Shown here piece by piece: positions 49,400-56,255 of a stretch of 56,255 bases of DNA. The notes under the pieces were generated by a model. The model made no database searches and was not told the DNA's origin. It saw nothing but the letters and a program-made list of their open reading frames with translations. This DNA comes from Alphaproteobacteria bacterium (GTDB taxonomy: Bacteria; Pseudomonadota; Alphaproteobacteria; UBA8366; GCA-2717185). Where the stretch lies: positions 1 through 56,255 of the forward strand of contig JBBDQU010000011.1 of assembly GCA_040905865.1 (NCBI GenBank), given 5' to 3'. Position numbers and translations under genes: made by a program. Within the stretch, counting starts at the first letter, position 1. Each line of letters starts with the position of its first letter.

Positions 49400-50167
49400 A
49401 TGCCATATTTCGAACGGGAAGGCGCGAAACTGTATTTCGAGGATAACGGGACCGCCGGGGATACCCGCACCGCCATCCTGATGACGCACGGCTACGGCGC
49501 GAGTTCGGCGATGTGGCAGGGGCAGGTCGCGGCGTTCGGGGACATGTTCCGCATGATCCGCTGGGACGTGCGCGGGCACGGGCGGAGCGAGGTTCGCGAC
49601 GACATGGCCTGTTTCAGCGCCGAACATGTCATCGCCGACATGGCGGCGCTGCTGGACCATCTGGGCATCGAAAAGGCGATTCTCGCCGGGCATTCGCTGG
49701 GCGGGTTCATGTCGCTGCGCTTTCACAGTTTCCACCCGGAGCGGGTCATCGGCCTGATTCTTCAGGGCAGCGGCCCCGGCTTCCGCAATGCGGAGGCACG
49801 GGAGAAATGGAACACGGTCGCCTGCGAGAAGGCCGACCGGCTGGAGGCCGGGGGGCTGGACGCGCTGGGCGGCGGCTCTGAAGCCCGCATGTGCACCCAT
49901 CTGTCGGCGAAGGGGCTGGCGAACGCCGCACGCGGCATCCTGACCCATACGGATTCCCGGGTGATGGAGCACCTGCCGGATATCGCCGTGCCGACGCTGA
50001 TTATTGTCGGCGCGGAGGACAGCAATTTCCTCGGCGCGGCATCCTATATGGAAAAGAAGATCGCCGGCGCGCAACATGTGGTCATTCCAGATGCCCGGCA
50101 CGGCTGCAATGTCGACCAGCCGGACGCGGTGAACCGGGCGCTGGCGGATTTTCTCGCCGCATTCTGA
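49400..50167 (+). CDS. Alpha/beta-fold hydrolase
   Basis: 255-aa hydrolase. The nucleophile elbow is GHSLGG, the acid is in GAEDSNF, and the catalytic His in PDARHGCN. The oxyanion region is THGYGASSAMW. Such enzymes are similar to 3-oxoadipate enol-lactonase and other small-ester hydrolases. ATG 49400 has GAGG near it. It stands about 140 bases after the MDR gene, and the intervening DNA has no other feature I can support. Confidence 0.9.
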   Translation: MPYFEREGAKLYFEDNGTAGDTRTAILMTHGYGASSAMWQGQVAAFGDMFRMIRWDVRGHGRSEVRDDMACFSAEHVIADMAALLDHLGIEKAILAGHSLGGFMSLRFHSFHPERVIGLILQGSGPGFRNAEAREKWNTVACEKADRLEAGGLDALGGGSEARMCTHLSAKGLANAARGILTHTDSRVMEHLPDIAVPTLIIVGAEDSNFLGAASYMEKKIAGAQHVVIPDARHGCNVDQPDAVNRALADFLAAF

Positions 50168-50322
50168 CGCGCCCGCTTTTTTGCGGAACCTCTCTCCGGC
50201 GGGGCCGTTACTTCTGTATTACTTCCTGAAACGGCCCGCCGCCCATGGCAGGACGGCCGCGGTTTCAGGCGGCGCACGATCCAGGCGATCTGCGAAACAA
50301 GAGAGATCGAAGGAGATACAGA

Positions 50323-50985
50323 ATGAAAACCCTGAGTAGTATTATTGTCGCCGGTGTGAGCGCGGTGGCCCTGCTCGCCGCCGCTCCCGTATCCGCCCAG
50401 GATAACGCTCCCGTAGCCGGCGAAAAGAGGATGCTGCCGAATAACCCTATGAACACCGAGCCGCTCAATCCTCCCGGCCCGGCCGGCAGCCGGAATGGAC
50501 AGGCCGATGGCAGTGATGCCGCTCCCGTAGCCGGCGAAAAGCGGATGGCGCCGGAAAACGTGATGAACACCGAGCCGCTCAATCCGCCCGGCCCGGCCGG
50601 CAACCCGAATGCACCGGCCGCCGGCGGTGAGGCCGTCGGAGCCATCGGATCGGACTGGGTGCCGAATACAAACCCGGTAGCGGCGGACGATCTCATCGGC
50701 GCCGATGTGGTCTCTTACCATAACTGGACGATCGGAGAAGTCGAAGGCACGACGGTCGTGGACGGCAAAACAGTCTACCTTGTCGCGGTTGACCAACAAC
50801 TGGGCATGGGCAGCCGCCTGATCTCGATCCATGAAGACCACACCTCGGTGTTCCGCAACCGCGAAAACCTGAGTGAATTCCGTATCGCGGTCAATGCGAC
50901 GCAGGACCAGATCCGGCAGCAGCCGGAGTACATGCGTGACGGATCGTCGGAGGATAACCGGAACAATCCCCGGCAAACACGCTAA
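50323..50985 (+). CDS. Exported PRC-barrel protein with internal 27-residue repeat
   Basis: 220-aa protein with a Sec signal peptide (VSAVALLAAAPVSAQ, cleavage after SAQ). Residues 29-55 and 67-93 are near-identical repeats starting APVAGEKRM and ending NPPGPAG, with a 38-residue period. The C-terminal domain (about 120-200) is a PRC-barrel: DDLIGADVVSYHNWTIGEVEG and VDGKTVYLVAVDQQLGMGSRL. PRC-barrels are common in RNA- or membrane-associated roles and photosynthetic reaction centres; here the export signal suggests the periplasm. AAGGAG is upstream of ATG 50323. A strong terminator follows. Confidence 0.83.
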   Translation: MKTLSSIIVAGVSAVALLAAAPVSAQDNAPVAGEKRMLPNNPMNTEPLNPPGPAGSRNGQADGSDAAPVAGEKRMAPENVMNTEPLNPPGPAGNPNAPAAGGEAVGAIGSDWVPNTNPVAADDLIGADVVSYHNWTIGEVEGTTVVDGKTVYLVAVDQQLGMGSRLISIHEDHTSVFRNRENLSEFRIAVNATQDQIRQQPEYMRDGSSEDNRNNPRQTR

Positions 50986-51025
50986 CGACCTATCCGAATT
51001 CCCTGCGCCGTAACAACGGCGGCAA

Positions 51026-51059
51026 GGGCAGCGGGACGAAGCGTCCCGTTGCCCTTTTT
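51026..51059 (+). terminator. Rho-independent terminator after the PRC-barrel gene
   Basis: GGGCAGCGGGACG (51026-51038) pairs with CGTCCCGTTGCCC (51042-51054), with one G-T wobble, and TTTTT (51055-51059) follows. It lies 40 bases after the stop at 50985 and faces a convergent gene. Confidence 0.85.
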
Positions 51060-51073
51060 CTTGCGGCCTCCCG

Positions 51074-52087
51074 TCAGCCCATCGTCGCGAGCACCTCCGC
51101 CGTGACCTGCTGGGTCAGCGGTTCGCCGCGCATCCAGCGCTCGAATTCGTCGAGGGCGAGGGCCGACAGGCGCGGGCATTCGTCGCCGACCGTACCGCCG
51201 ACATGGGGGCTGACGATCACATTGGGCAGGTCCCAGAGCGGCGAGCCGTTCACCGGCGGTTCCGGCATGGTCACGTCGAGCAGGGCGGTGAGGTCGGTGC
51301 GGGCCCGCAGCACGCGGATCAGGTCCTCCTCGACCACCTGCGCGCCGCGCCCGGTATTGATGAAGGTGGCGCCGCTGCGCATCGCGGCGAACTGCCGTTC
51401 GGTCAGCACCCCGCGCGTCTCGGGGATGTCCGGGATATGGTTGGAGACAACGTCGGCGCGTTCGAACACCGCGTCCATCGCGACGGATTCAATGCCCAGT
51501 TCGGCGGCGCGTTCCGCCGTCAGGAAGGGGTCGTACGCGATCACCCGCAGCGGATAATCGCGCAGCAGGCGGCGCAGCCGCGTGCCGATCTTGCCGACGC
51601 CCAGCAGCCCGACGGTGGCGCCGTTCACGCCCGGATGCGTGAAGGCCCTGGCGGCGGCGGTGATATGCACGTCGCGGTATTGCCGGACGGCGCGGAAATA
51701 GCCGCGCAGCGACAGCAGGATCTGCGACAGGCACATTTCCGCCACCGGGATCGCATTCGCCTGCCAGGCGCTGACCAGGACGATGTCGCGGTCGATCAGC
51801 GGCCTGGCGAAGGCCTTCACGTTGCCGGCGGCGTAGAACACCGCCTTCAGCTTCGGCAGGGCGGCGAAATGGCGTTCCTCGAAGGGCATCAGCCCCCAGG
51901 TCGCGAAGACGATCTCCACATCGGCCAGCGCCGCCGCGTGGTCGTCGAAATTGCCCGCGTTGATGACTTCGGGATAGGGGTCGGTCAGCGCCGCGATCCG
52001 TGCCCGCGCCTCCGGCGTATACACCACGCCGTTGGACAGGGGGTAATCGTAAAACAGGGCGGATTTCGGTTTCGCCGGTCCGGTCAT
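51074..52087 (-). CDS. D-isomer-specific 2-hydroxyacid dehydrogenase
   Basis: 337-aa NAD-dependent dehydrogenase of the SerA/GhrB group. The Rossmann motif is VGLLGVGKIGTRL; the catalytic Arg in NTGRGAQV, Glu in DVTMPEPP and His in SPHVGG are all present. The substrate may be a 2-keto or 2-hydroxy acid; the group is varied. The stop lies 15 bases from the terminator of the convergent PRC gene. The upstream neighbour (zinc-ribbon protein) is also on the minus strand. Confidence 0.93.
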   Translation of the reverse strand: MTGPAKPKSALFYDYPLSNGVVYTPEARARIAALTDPYPEVINAGNFDDHAAALADVEIVFATWGLMPFEERHFAALPKLKAVFYAAGNVKAFARPLIDRDIVLVSAWQANAIPVAEMCLSQILLSLRGYFRAVRQYRDVHITAAARAFTHPGVNGATVGLLGVGKIGTRLRRLLRDYPLRVIAYDPFLTAERAAELGIESVAMDAVFERADVVSNHIPDIPETRGVLTERQFAAMRSGATFINTGRGAQVVEEDLIRVLRARTDLTALLDVTMPEPPVNGSPLWDLPNVIVSPHVGGTVGDECPRLSALALDEFERWMRGEPLTQQVTAEVLATMG

Positions 52088-52127
52088 GCGTCGCTCCGCG
52101 GGTTCCTGATGTACAAGATGCGCGGCG

Positions 52128-52340
52128 TCACGGCAGGTTGCGGCGCGGCGGGCCGAGATTGTGCGAAGCGTTCCAGATGCGGTGGATTTCGCCGCGCAGC
52201 GGGTTGCGGGTGAGGTCGATATCCTTTCCGCAGCCGGAGCAGGTCAGCACGTCATGGTTCGCCAGCCAGTCGACATCCCGGCGCTCCTGCGCCCCGCACG
52301 CCGCGCAGGGGACCGTCATCTGCCTGTCGCCACCTTCCAT
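52128..52340 (-). CDS. Small zinc-ribbon protein
   Basis: 70-aa protein with two CxxC knuckles: C-A-A-C near residue 13 and C-S-G-C near 36, a zinc ribbon. The C-terminal 30 residues are polar (EIHRIWNASHNLG). I do not know the role; such proteins often act as subunits or adaptors of RNA- or DNA-binding complexes. ATG 52340 has GGAGGG about 7 bases upstream. It is 41 bases upstream of the dehydrogenase on the same strand. Confidence 0.7.
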   Translation of the reverse strand: MEGGDRQMTVPCAACGAQERRDVDWLANHDVLTCSGCGKDIDLTRNPLRGEIHRIWNASHNLGPPRRNLP

Positions 52341-52506
52341 CGGGAACCCTCCAGTCGCGAAAACCAGCCTTCCGGACAGCCTAGCGCCCGAACCCGGCCG
52401 CGTCGAGGGGCGCGGCATTGCCGGGGCCGGGTCGCGCGGTTAGGATCCTGACGATTCAGATGTATCATGGCCCCAGGCCGATTTCGAGAACAGCGTAGAG
52501 GGTGCG

Positions 52507-52701
52507 ATGTCCCAGGTATTCATGAACTGTCCCAACACCGACAAGCCGGTCTATGTCGGCCTGAACATGGAATGGAACGCGCTGGAAGCCTACGAACCGG
52601 ACCCCCGGAAGACGATCCTGAAGGAATGCCCGGAATGCGGCGCGGACCACACCTTCCGCAAGAACGACCTGTTTCTGCGCGCCGATGGCGGCGCGGGCTG
52701 A
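52507..52701 (+). CDS. Small zinc-binding protein, 64 aa
   Basis: 64-aa protein with a potential zinc site from a Cys at position 8 (MNCPNTDK) and CPEC near residue 41, plus an adjacent His (ADHTF). It has the look of a truncated zinc ribbon. It is divergent from the other zinc-ribbon gene with about 170 bases between. The function is unknown; a possible ribosomal or transcription accessory role is only a guess. Confidence 0.6.
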   Translation: MSQVFMNCPNTDKPVYVGLNMEWNALEAYEPDPRKTILKECPECGADHTFRKNDLFLRADGGAG

Positions 52702-52751
52702 ACGGGGCGGGTTTCCACCGCGCCGCCGGCTCGGAATGGTCCCCGATTCGA

Positions 52752-52780
52752 TTGCGAGCCGCCGCGATTCCTGCTATGAT
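52752..52780 (+). promoter_or_regulatory. Promoter of a short transcription unit
   Basis: TTGCGA (52752-52757) and TATGAT (52775-52780) with an exact 17-base spacer. Predicted start near 52787. It lies 51 bases after the 64-aa gene, so it does not drive that gene. Confidence 0.5.
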
Positions 52781-52851
52781 GAAACCGTAACAACAAGGAG
52801 GTCTGAATCGGTTTTTGCGCGATGTAACCTGACTTAAAGGAGGCTCGGAAA

Positions 52852-52890
52852 ATGACTCCACCAAAGCAGCTTGCGGACATAATCTCGTAA
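52852..52890 (+). CDS. 12-residue micro-ORF with a strong ribosome site
   Basis: ATG 52852 to TAA 52888-52890 encodes MTPPKQLADIIS. AAAGGAGG sits 8 bases upstream, one of the best ribosome sites in the window. It could be a leader peptide, a regulator, or an aborted fragment of a lost gene. The stop is followed at once by structured RNA. Confidence 0.4.
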   Translation: MTPPKQLADIIS

Positions 52891-52942
52891 AACAAATTCA
52901 GGCCCGGTCTTGGATCGGGCGGTGCCGAGAAGGTACCCGAAA

Positions 52943-52970
52943 AAACGCCCCGTATTCTTACGGGGCGTTT
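52943..52970 (-). terminator. Perfect terminator stem, mainly for the minus-strand gene
   Basis: AAACGCCCCGTA (52943-52954) and TACGGGGCGTTT (52959-52970) form a perfect 12-bp stem with a TTCT loop. On the minus strand it ends in a run of six Us, on the plus strand in a weaker U-rich tail (GTTTGCG). It lies between the MltR-like gene and the candidate short RNA. Confidence 0.7.
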
Positions 52971-53062
52971 GCGTTTGGGGGTAAAATTTTCTTGTCCAGT
53001 TGGCCATCATAGTTGGGAAAATATTCGATGCACGAAACAATACCTGACGCTGCCTAATACAT

Positions 53063-53791
53063 CTACCTAGCTTTTCCTGCTTTAAATATTTCAAAGATGC
53101 ATGCAGCAGTTTTTTTCTTAATATCCTTTAAATTTTCAGGTAAATCATCGTAATTTCGCAATATTGTGCTCGCTGAAACTCTATTTGCTTTTGCGATTGG
53201 AAAGATAATCATTTCAGATGACATATTAGATAGCGTTAAAATAGATCTAATTAAAAATTCCTCTTTCATTGTTAATTTGCTCGGCGGTTTTGTTATTTTT
53301 TGTGCATCTTTAATTTTTCTAATATTGGTTAAAAGAGATTTATGATTAACATCAATCTCGTTTATCCTTTGTTTTATTTCTTCTTTATTGAAAGATAAAT
53401 CAAAAGGCCTGTGAGCAAAGTCATTGCGAATCTTTCTAATTATGTTTAATCTGAGATAGGTTTTTTCAGAAATGAAATCAAATGCGGAAGCGGTATGTAT
53501 TCTTGAGCTAAATGTACCCAAAGGTCCGTTAAATTCGAAAAGGCTGTTTTGCGATTTTTTGCTTGAGTGTCTAACATATAACATAAACAAATTTTTAAGA
53601 CATTCATCTATATAGGCCGACGCGATGATTGCAATTCCTGTATCCGTTTCTGAAACTAGCTTTCTAAATACTGGAATAGAATCCGACATATCAAACTCTA
53701 GTTCGGATGCCTCTTTTCTTGCTCGCTCCATTGAGGTTTGCAAGAGTGCCTCGGCTACTGCATTTACTATCTCATTATCTACATCATTCAT
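53063..53791 (-). CDS. MltR-like protein on an AT-rich islet
   Basis: 242-aa cytoplasmic protein. The central part, IAIIASAYIDECLKNLFM then FNGPLGTFSSRI, ISEKTYLRLNIIRKIRNDFAHRPFD, has the MltR/DUF4145-like helical signature, with the conserved RxxRNxFAH run. The C-terminal 70 residues are unassigned. The gene is strikingly AT-rich compared with the GC-rich DNA on both sides, with a codon style unlike its neighbours; both suggest horizontal transfer. The family includes the mannitol operon repressor but no mtl genes are here. Terminator at 52943 follows. Confidence 0.75.
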   Translation of the reverse strand: MNDVDNEIVNAVAEALLQTSMERARKEASELEFDMSDSIPVFRKLVSETDTGIAIIASAYIDECLKNLFMLYVRHSSKKSQNSLFEFNGPLGTFSSRIHTASAFDFISEKTYLRLNIIRKIRNDFAHRPFDLSFNKEEIKQRINEIDVNHKSLLTNIRKIKDAQKITKPPSKLTMKEEFLIRSILTLSNMSSEMIIFPIAKANRVSASTILRNYDDLPENLKDIKKKTAACIFEIFKAGKAR

Positions 53792-53878
53792 TAGTAACTC
53801 GTTCGATAGTGAAAATAGAGTGCAAATGACATTTCCGTTCCGTAAATATAATTAGTATACTTTTATTCCGAAAATCTA

Positions 53879-54667
53879 TCACTCCCCCTTGAACACCGGC
53901 TTCCGCTTCTCCCGCCAGGCGTCATGCGCCTCGGCCCGGTCCTGGGTGAATTCCAGCGCCATGAAGCGGTAGGCGTCGGCCAGCGAGGCGTCGGTGATGT
54001 TCGGGATGTCGAGGCCGCTACGCAGCGATTCCTTGACCATCCGCGCGGCCAGCGGCGGGTGGCTGGCGATGTGTTCCGCCACCTCCATCGCCTGCGCCAT
54101 CAGCTTTTCATGCGGTACGACCCACTGGGCGAGGCCGATGCGGAAGGCTTCCTCGGCCTTGAGCGGGAAGCCCATGGCGAGTTTCATCGCCTGGCCCTTG
54201 CCGACCCAGCGCGACAGCCGCGCCGTGCCGCCATAGGCCGGGATGATGCCGAGCGAGGCCTGGGTCAGCCGCCATTCGGCCTTCTCCGACGCCACCAGCA
54301 GGTCGCAGCAGAAGGTGATGATGCAGCCGATGCCGATGGCGTAGCCGTTGATCGCGCCGACCACCGGCTTGGCGAAGTTCTGCAGGATGGTGAAGGGCGA
54401 GTTGCGCAGCTTCGGCAGTTCCCTGAGGAAATCCGCCGTCGATTTATGCGCGTGGGTGTTCGGGTCCTTCAGGTTGGCCCCGGCGGAAAACGCGCCGCCG
54501 GAATCGTCGCCGGTGATGACCGCCACATGGATATCGTCATCGGCTTCCATCGCCGCGAAATATTCCTCGATCCCGGCGTAGAAATCCGGCCCCCAGGCGT
54601 TGCGCGCCTGGGGCCGGCTGAGGGTCACGATGCCGATGTGACCGCGTTTTTCGTAGTTGACCGGCAT
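53879..54667 (-). CDS. Enoyl-CoA hydratase/isomerase homologue without both catalytic glutamates
   Basis: 262-aa crotonase-fold protein. Oxyanion-hole segments FSAGANLKD and NGYAIGIGCIITFCCD are present, but the acid position of hydratases after the second Gly cluster reads I-I-T-F, and the second reads LTQASLGIIPAYGG with no glutamate. It thus probably is not a classical hydratase; isomerase, hydrolase or non-catalytic functions are open. ATG 54667; 88 bases from the AT-rich islet and 99 bases after cysK, on the same strand. Confidence 0.87.
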   Translation of the reverse strand: MPVNYEKRGHIGIVTLSRPQARNAWGPDFYAGIEEYFAAMEADDDIHVAVITGDDSGGAFSAGANLKDPNTHAHKSTADFLRELPKLRNSPFTILQNFAKPVVGAINGYAIGIGCIITFCCDLLVASEKAEWRLTQASLGIIPAYGGTARLSRWVGKGQAMKLAMGFPLKAEEAFRIGLAQWVVPHEKLMAQAMEVAEHIASHPPLAARMVKESLRSGLDIPNITDASLADAYRFMALEFTQDRAEAHDAWREKRKPVFKGE

Positions 54668-54699
54668 GGTGTCCCCCCTGTTTGCGTGCGCCGTTTAAC

Positions 54700-54780
54700 C
54701 GGGCCTGATCGCCGCGCCCGGGCTGTTTCCCGGGCCTGATCGCCGCGCCCGGGCTGATTCCCGGGCCTAATCGCCCACAT
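54700..54780. repeat. 31-bp tandem repeat at the 3' end of cysK
   Basis: Two complete 31-bp copies (54700-54730 and 54731-54761), differing by one T-to-A base, and a third partial copy running into the cysK stop (54762 on). The units begin CGGGCCTGATCGCC; the corresponding cysK end reads CGGGCCTAATCGCC. It looks like a slipped duplication of the gene's last codons and downstream DNA. Confidence 0.8.
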
Positions 54781-55765
54781 CGATATCGTCGAACAGCACC
54801 GTGGACATGTAGCGTTCCGCGAAGCTGGGGATGACGGTGACGACGGTCTTGCCCGCCATGTCGTCGCGCGTGGCGATTTTCATCGCGGCGGTGACGGCGG
54901 CGCCGCTGGAAATGCCGCCGGCGATCCCTTCCATCTTCGCCAGCCTGCGCGCCATGTCGAGCGATTCCTCATTGGTGACCTGGACGATCTCGTCGATCAG
55001 GTCGGTATCGAGGATATCGGGGATCAGCCCCGCGCCGATGCCCTGGATGACATGCGGCGAATGGGTGCCGCCGGACAGCACCGGGCTGAGGGTCGGTTCG
55101 ACCGCGATGATTTTGATGTCCTTGTTGCGCCCCTTCAGCACCTGGCCGACGCCGGTCAGCGTGCCGCCGGTGCCGACGCCCAGGACGACCGCGTCCACCT
55201 TGCCGCCGGTATCGTTCCAGATTTCCTCCGCCGTGGTCTGGCGGTGGATCGCCGGGTTGGCCGGGTTGACGAACTGGCCGGCCTGCACCGCGCCGGGAAT
55301 TTCGGCGCAAAGCTCGTCCGCCTTCTTCATCGCGCCCTTGATGCCTTCGGCGCGCGGGGTCAGCACCAGTTCCGCGCCCAGCCGGATGAACATCTTGCGC
55401 CGTTCGACCGAGAAACTGTCCGGCATGGTCAGGATGCAGCGATAGCCCTTGGCCGCGCAGACGAAGGCCAGCGCGATGCCCGTATTGCCGGAGGTCGGCT
55501 CGACGATGGTGGTCTCGCCGGGCTTGAAGCGGCCTTCCGCTTCGCCCGCCGCGATCATGCCGAGGCCGATGCGGTCCTTGACGCTCGACAGCGGGTTGAA
55601 GAATTCCAGCTTGGCCAGGATGGCGGCTTTCGCGCCGCCTTCCTTCGTGACGCGGTTCAGCCGCACCAGCGGGGTGTTGCCGATGGTCTGGGTGATATCG
55701 TCATAGATCCGGCCGCGCCCCGGCTTGTCGAGCTTCAGGTCGACGCCTTCGAGGGGGTTGCTCAT
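54767..55765 (-). CDS. cysK: Cysteine synthase A
   Basis: 332-aa PLP enzyme that makes L-cysteine from O-acetylserine and sulfide. The PLP lysine is K63 in [14 protein letters not shown] binds the substrate carboxylate and GTGGTLTG the PLP phosphate. Length and all motifs are canonical. ATG 55765 has AGGGAGA 8 bases upstream. It is one of two cysteine-synthase-family genes here; the one at 2722-3729 is more divergent. Its stop is embedded in a tandem repeat. Confidence 0.94.
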   Translation of the reverse strand: MSNPLEGVDLKLDKPGRGRIYDDITQTIGNTPLVRLNRVTKEGGAKAAILAKLEFFNPLSSVKDRIGLGMIAAGEAEGRFKPGETTIVEPTSGNTGIALAFVCAAKGYRCILTMPDSFSVERRKMFIRLGAELVLTPRAEGIKGAMKKADELCAEIPGAVQAGQFVNPANPAIHRQTTAEEIWNDTGGKVDAVVLGVGTGGTLTGVGQVLKGRNKDIKIIAVEPTLSPVLSGGTHSPHVIQGIGAGLIPDILDTDLIDEIVQVTNEESLDMARRLAKMEGIAGGISSGAAVTAAMKIATRDDMAGKTVVTVIPSFAERYMSTVLFDDIDVGD

Positions 55766-55851
55766 TAGATTGTCTCCCTTTCGGTGTGTGGTTTGCGGGC
55801 ATTCTAACCCTGCTTTGTGTGATTTGCGCAATCAAGTACGACATCCGGAAT

Positions 55852-56016
55852 TCAGCCCGGTTCGGCCCGCACAATTTTCGCACCCGCGCCCGGCGCCGCG
55901 TCCTTCCTGGCCTCGATCGGCGCGTCGCCGCCGGCGCGCCGGACCGGCCAGAGTTTCTCCGGCTCCGCCAGCCAGAACGGTTTGGGCAGGCTGTTCGCGA
56001 CGGTCGTTTCCAGCAT
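55852..56016 (-). pseudogene. Truncated cobalamin-independent methionine synthase-like fragment
   Basis: Fifty-four codons (ATG 56016 to a stop near 55852) open as MLETTVANSLPKPFWLAEPEKLWP, a clear match to the start of the MetE/UroD-like methyltransferase family (usually LxTTxAGSLPKPxWLAEPEKLW). The similarity then fades: the expected GKRDAVLLALxxQEEAGxDIVxDGEQ run is seen only as ARKDA. No catalytic zinc region remains. It therefore appears to be a broken remnant. It has a usable ribosome site (AGGGA), so a short peptide could still be made. Its neighbour is cysK. Confidence 0.6.
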
Positions 56017-56153
56017 TGTCCCTGTTCCTTTCATCGGATTTTTTACGAGTGTATCAGAGATCGCATGGGTTGCCGTACGGATTTGATTGCAATTTTGCGA
56101 ATTTAGATATATAGTCCTATTTTTGGTTTGCGGCGCTCACGGCGAGGGCGGTC

Positions 56154-56197
56154 ACCTCCTCACCTCGATCCTCTCCTCCTCAAGGAGGCGAGGAGGT
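56154..56197. repeat. Nested purine/pyrimidine-rich inverted repeat
   Basis: ACCTCCTCACCTC (56154-56166) and GAGGCGAGGAGGT (56185-56197) pair at 12 of 13 bases, and within them CCTCCT/AGGAGG (56175-56188) forms a smaller hairpin. The 220 bases from 56035 to the window end contain no gene that I can support; the GGAGG-rich strings continue to the end of the window (CTCCTCCGGGGAGG). Confidence 0.5.
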
Positions 56198-56255
56198 AAA
56201 TCGCGGGGCACGCCGCGTGCGGCTCCTTCTCCTCCGGGGAGGCTGAATCTTCCCA

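Larger units (their letters stand above)
52787..52970 (+). ncRNA. Candidate short RNA with a 12-codon ORF and three hairpins
   Basis: Following the promoter at 52752-52780, this stretch carries a Shine-Dalgarno run AAGGAGG (52795-52801) that has no proper start after it, an ATGTAA start-stop (52822-52827), a second AAAGGAGG (52836-52843), a 12-codon frame (52852-52890), then hairpins GCCCG/CGGGC (52902-52920) and GGTGCC/GGTACC (52921-52937) and a perfect terminator stem (52943-52970). No known family was recognised. It may be a regulatory RNA, a leader mRNA for a lost gene, or a dual-function RNA. Confidence 0.45.

Noticed and set aside
53063-53791. AT-rich gene as a full prophage or genomic island
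   Set aside because: Only one gene; no integrase, tRNA or direct repeats found at its edges.
1-56255. CRISPR array, tRNA or rRNA genes
   Set aside because: No regular spacer-repeat pattern, and no cloverleaf or conserved rRNA sequence was recognised by eye; a dedicated scan could still find one.

Overview
The window is a GC-rich, densely packed bacterial chromosome segment that reads as an alphaproteobacterium, most likely a free-living or marine Rhodospirillales-type lineage. This is inferred from protein style: family III CoA-transferases, LLM flavin oxidoreductases, MmgE/PrpD, TauD, an HMG-CoA-lyase-like enzyme, an NDUFA9-like SDR, a class Ia NrdA of the short alphaproteobacterial type, and a full CtrA-type site. 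No rRNA or tRNA gene was recognised, and no CRISPR array, integrase or complete insertion sequence was seen.

Layout. 1-5055 (minus strand): two GNAT acetyltransferases, a 3-mercaptopyruvate/thiosulfate sulfurtransferase, an AlaX editing protein coupled to a cysteine-synthase-family enzyme, and two tandem Nudix paralogues. 5505-10578 (plus): a tight run of an SDR with altered catalytic residues, MetF, a histidine phosphatase, a cupin, an alpha/beta hydrolase and an amidase. 10583-14981: an LLM enzyme divergent from a Zn-alcohol dehydrogenase / CoA-transferase / LLM operon. 14982-18302: a palindromic repeat that interrupts a receiver-domain remnant, a TPR-SPOR envelope protein coupled to a response regulator, a candidate small RNA, and a PilZ protein behind a 10-G tract. 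18379-31424: a catabolic block with a coupled HyuA-HyuB-enoyl-CoA hydratase operon, a carboxyltransferase, an aldolase II, a MaoC-like hydratase, an NDUFA9-like SDR, an overlooked 30-aa membrane protein, an Fe-S oxidoreductase coupled to a DUF4392 (D-glutamate-cyclase-like) protein, and an HMG-CoA-lyase-like protein.

31520-38501: small proteins, two methyltransferases, DUF192, CysQ, and nrdA-nrdB with a DnaA/NrdR-like control region that argues for a TTG start. 38492-44097: a methyltransferase, MmgE/PrpD, a stand-alone SF2 helicase, an EamA exporter and a cupin. 44235-50985: small proteins, TauD, an orphan molybdenum-hydroxylase large subunit divergent from an MDR reductase, a hydrolase, and a secreted PRC-barrel protein with an internal repeat. 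51074-56255: a 2-hydroxyacid dehydrogenase, two small zinc proteins, a compact promoter-microORF-hairpin-terminator unit, an AT-rich MltR-like islet, an enoyl-CoA hydratase homologue, cysK and a truncated metE remnant.

How the genes fit together. Most are housekeeping or catabolic accessory genes in short operons with ATGA/GTGA overlaps. Sulfur and one-carbon themes recur (sulfurtransferase, two cysteine-synthase-family genes, CysQ, MetF, metE remnant). A 5-oxoproline/D-glutamate link between the DUF4392 module and HyuAB is possible but unproven. The least explained signals are non-coding or very small: the 52752-52970 transcription unit, the candidate RNA at 17560-17681, the dispersed asymmetric palindromes, and the 30-aa membrane protein.
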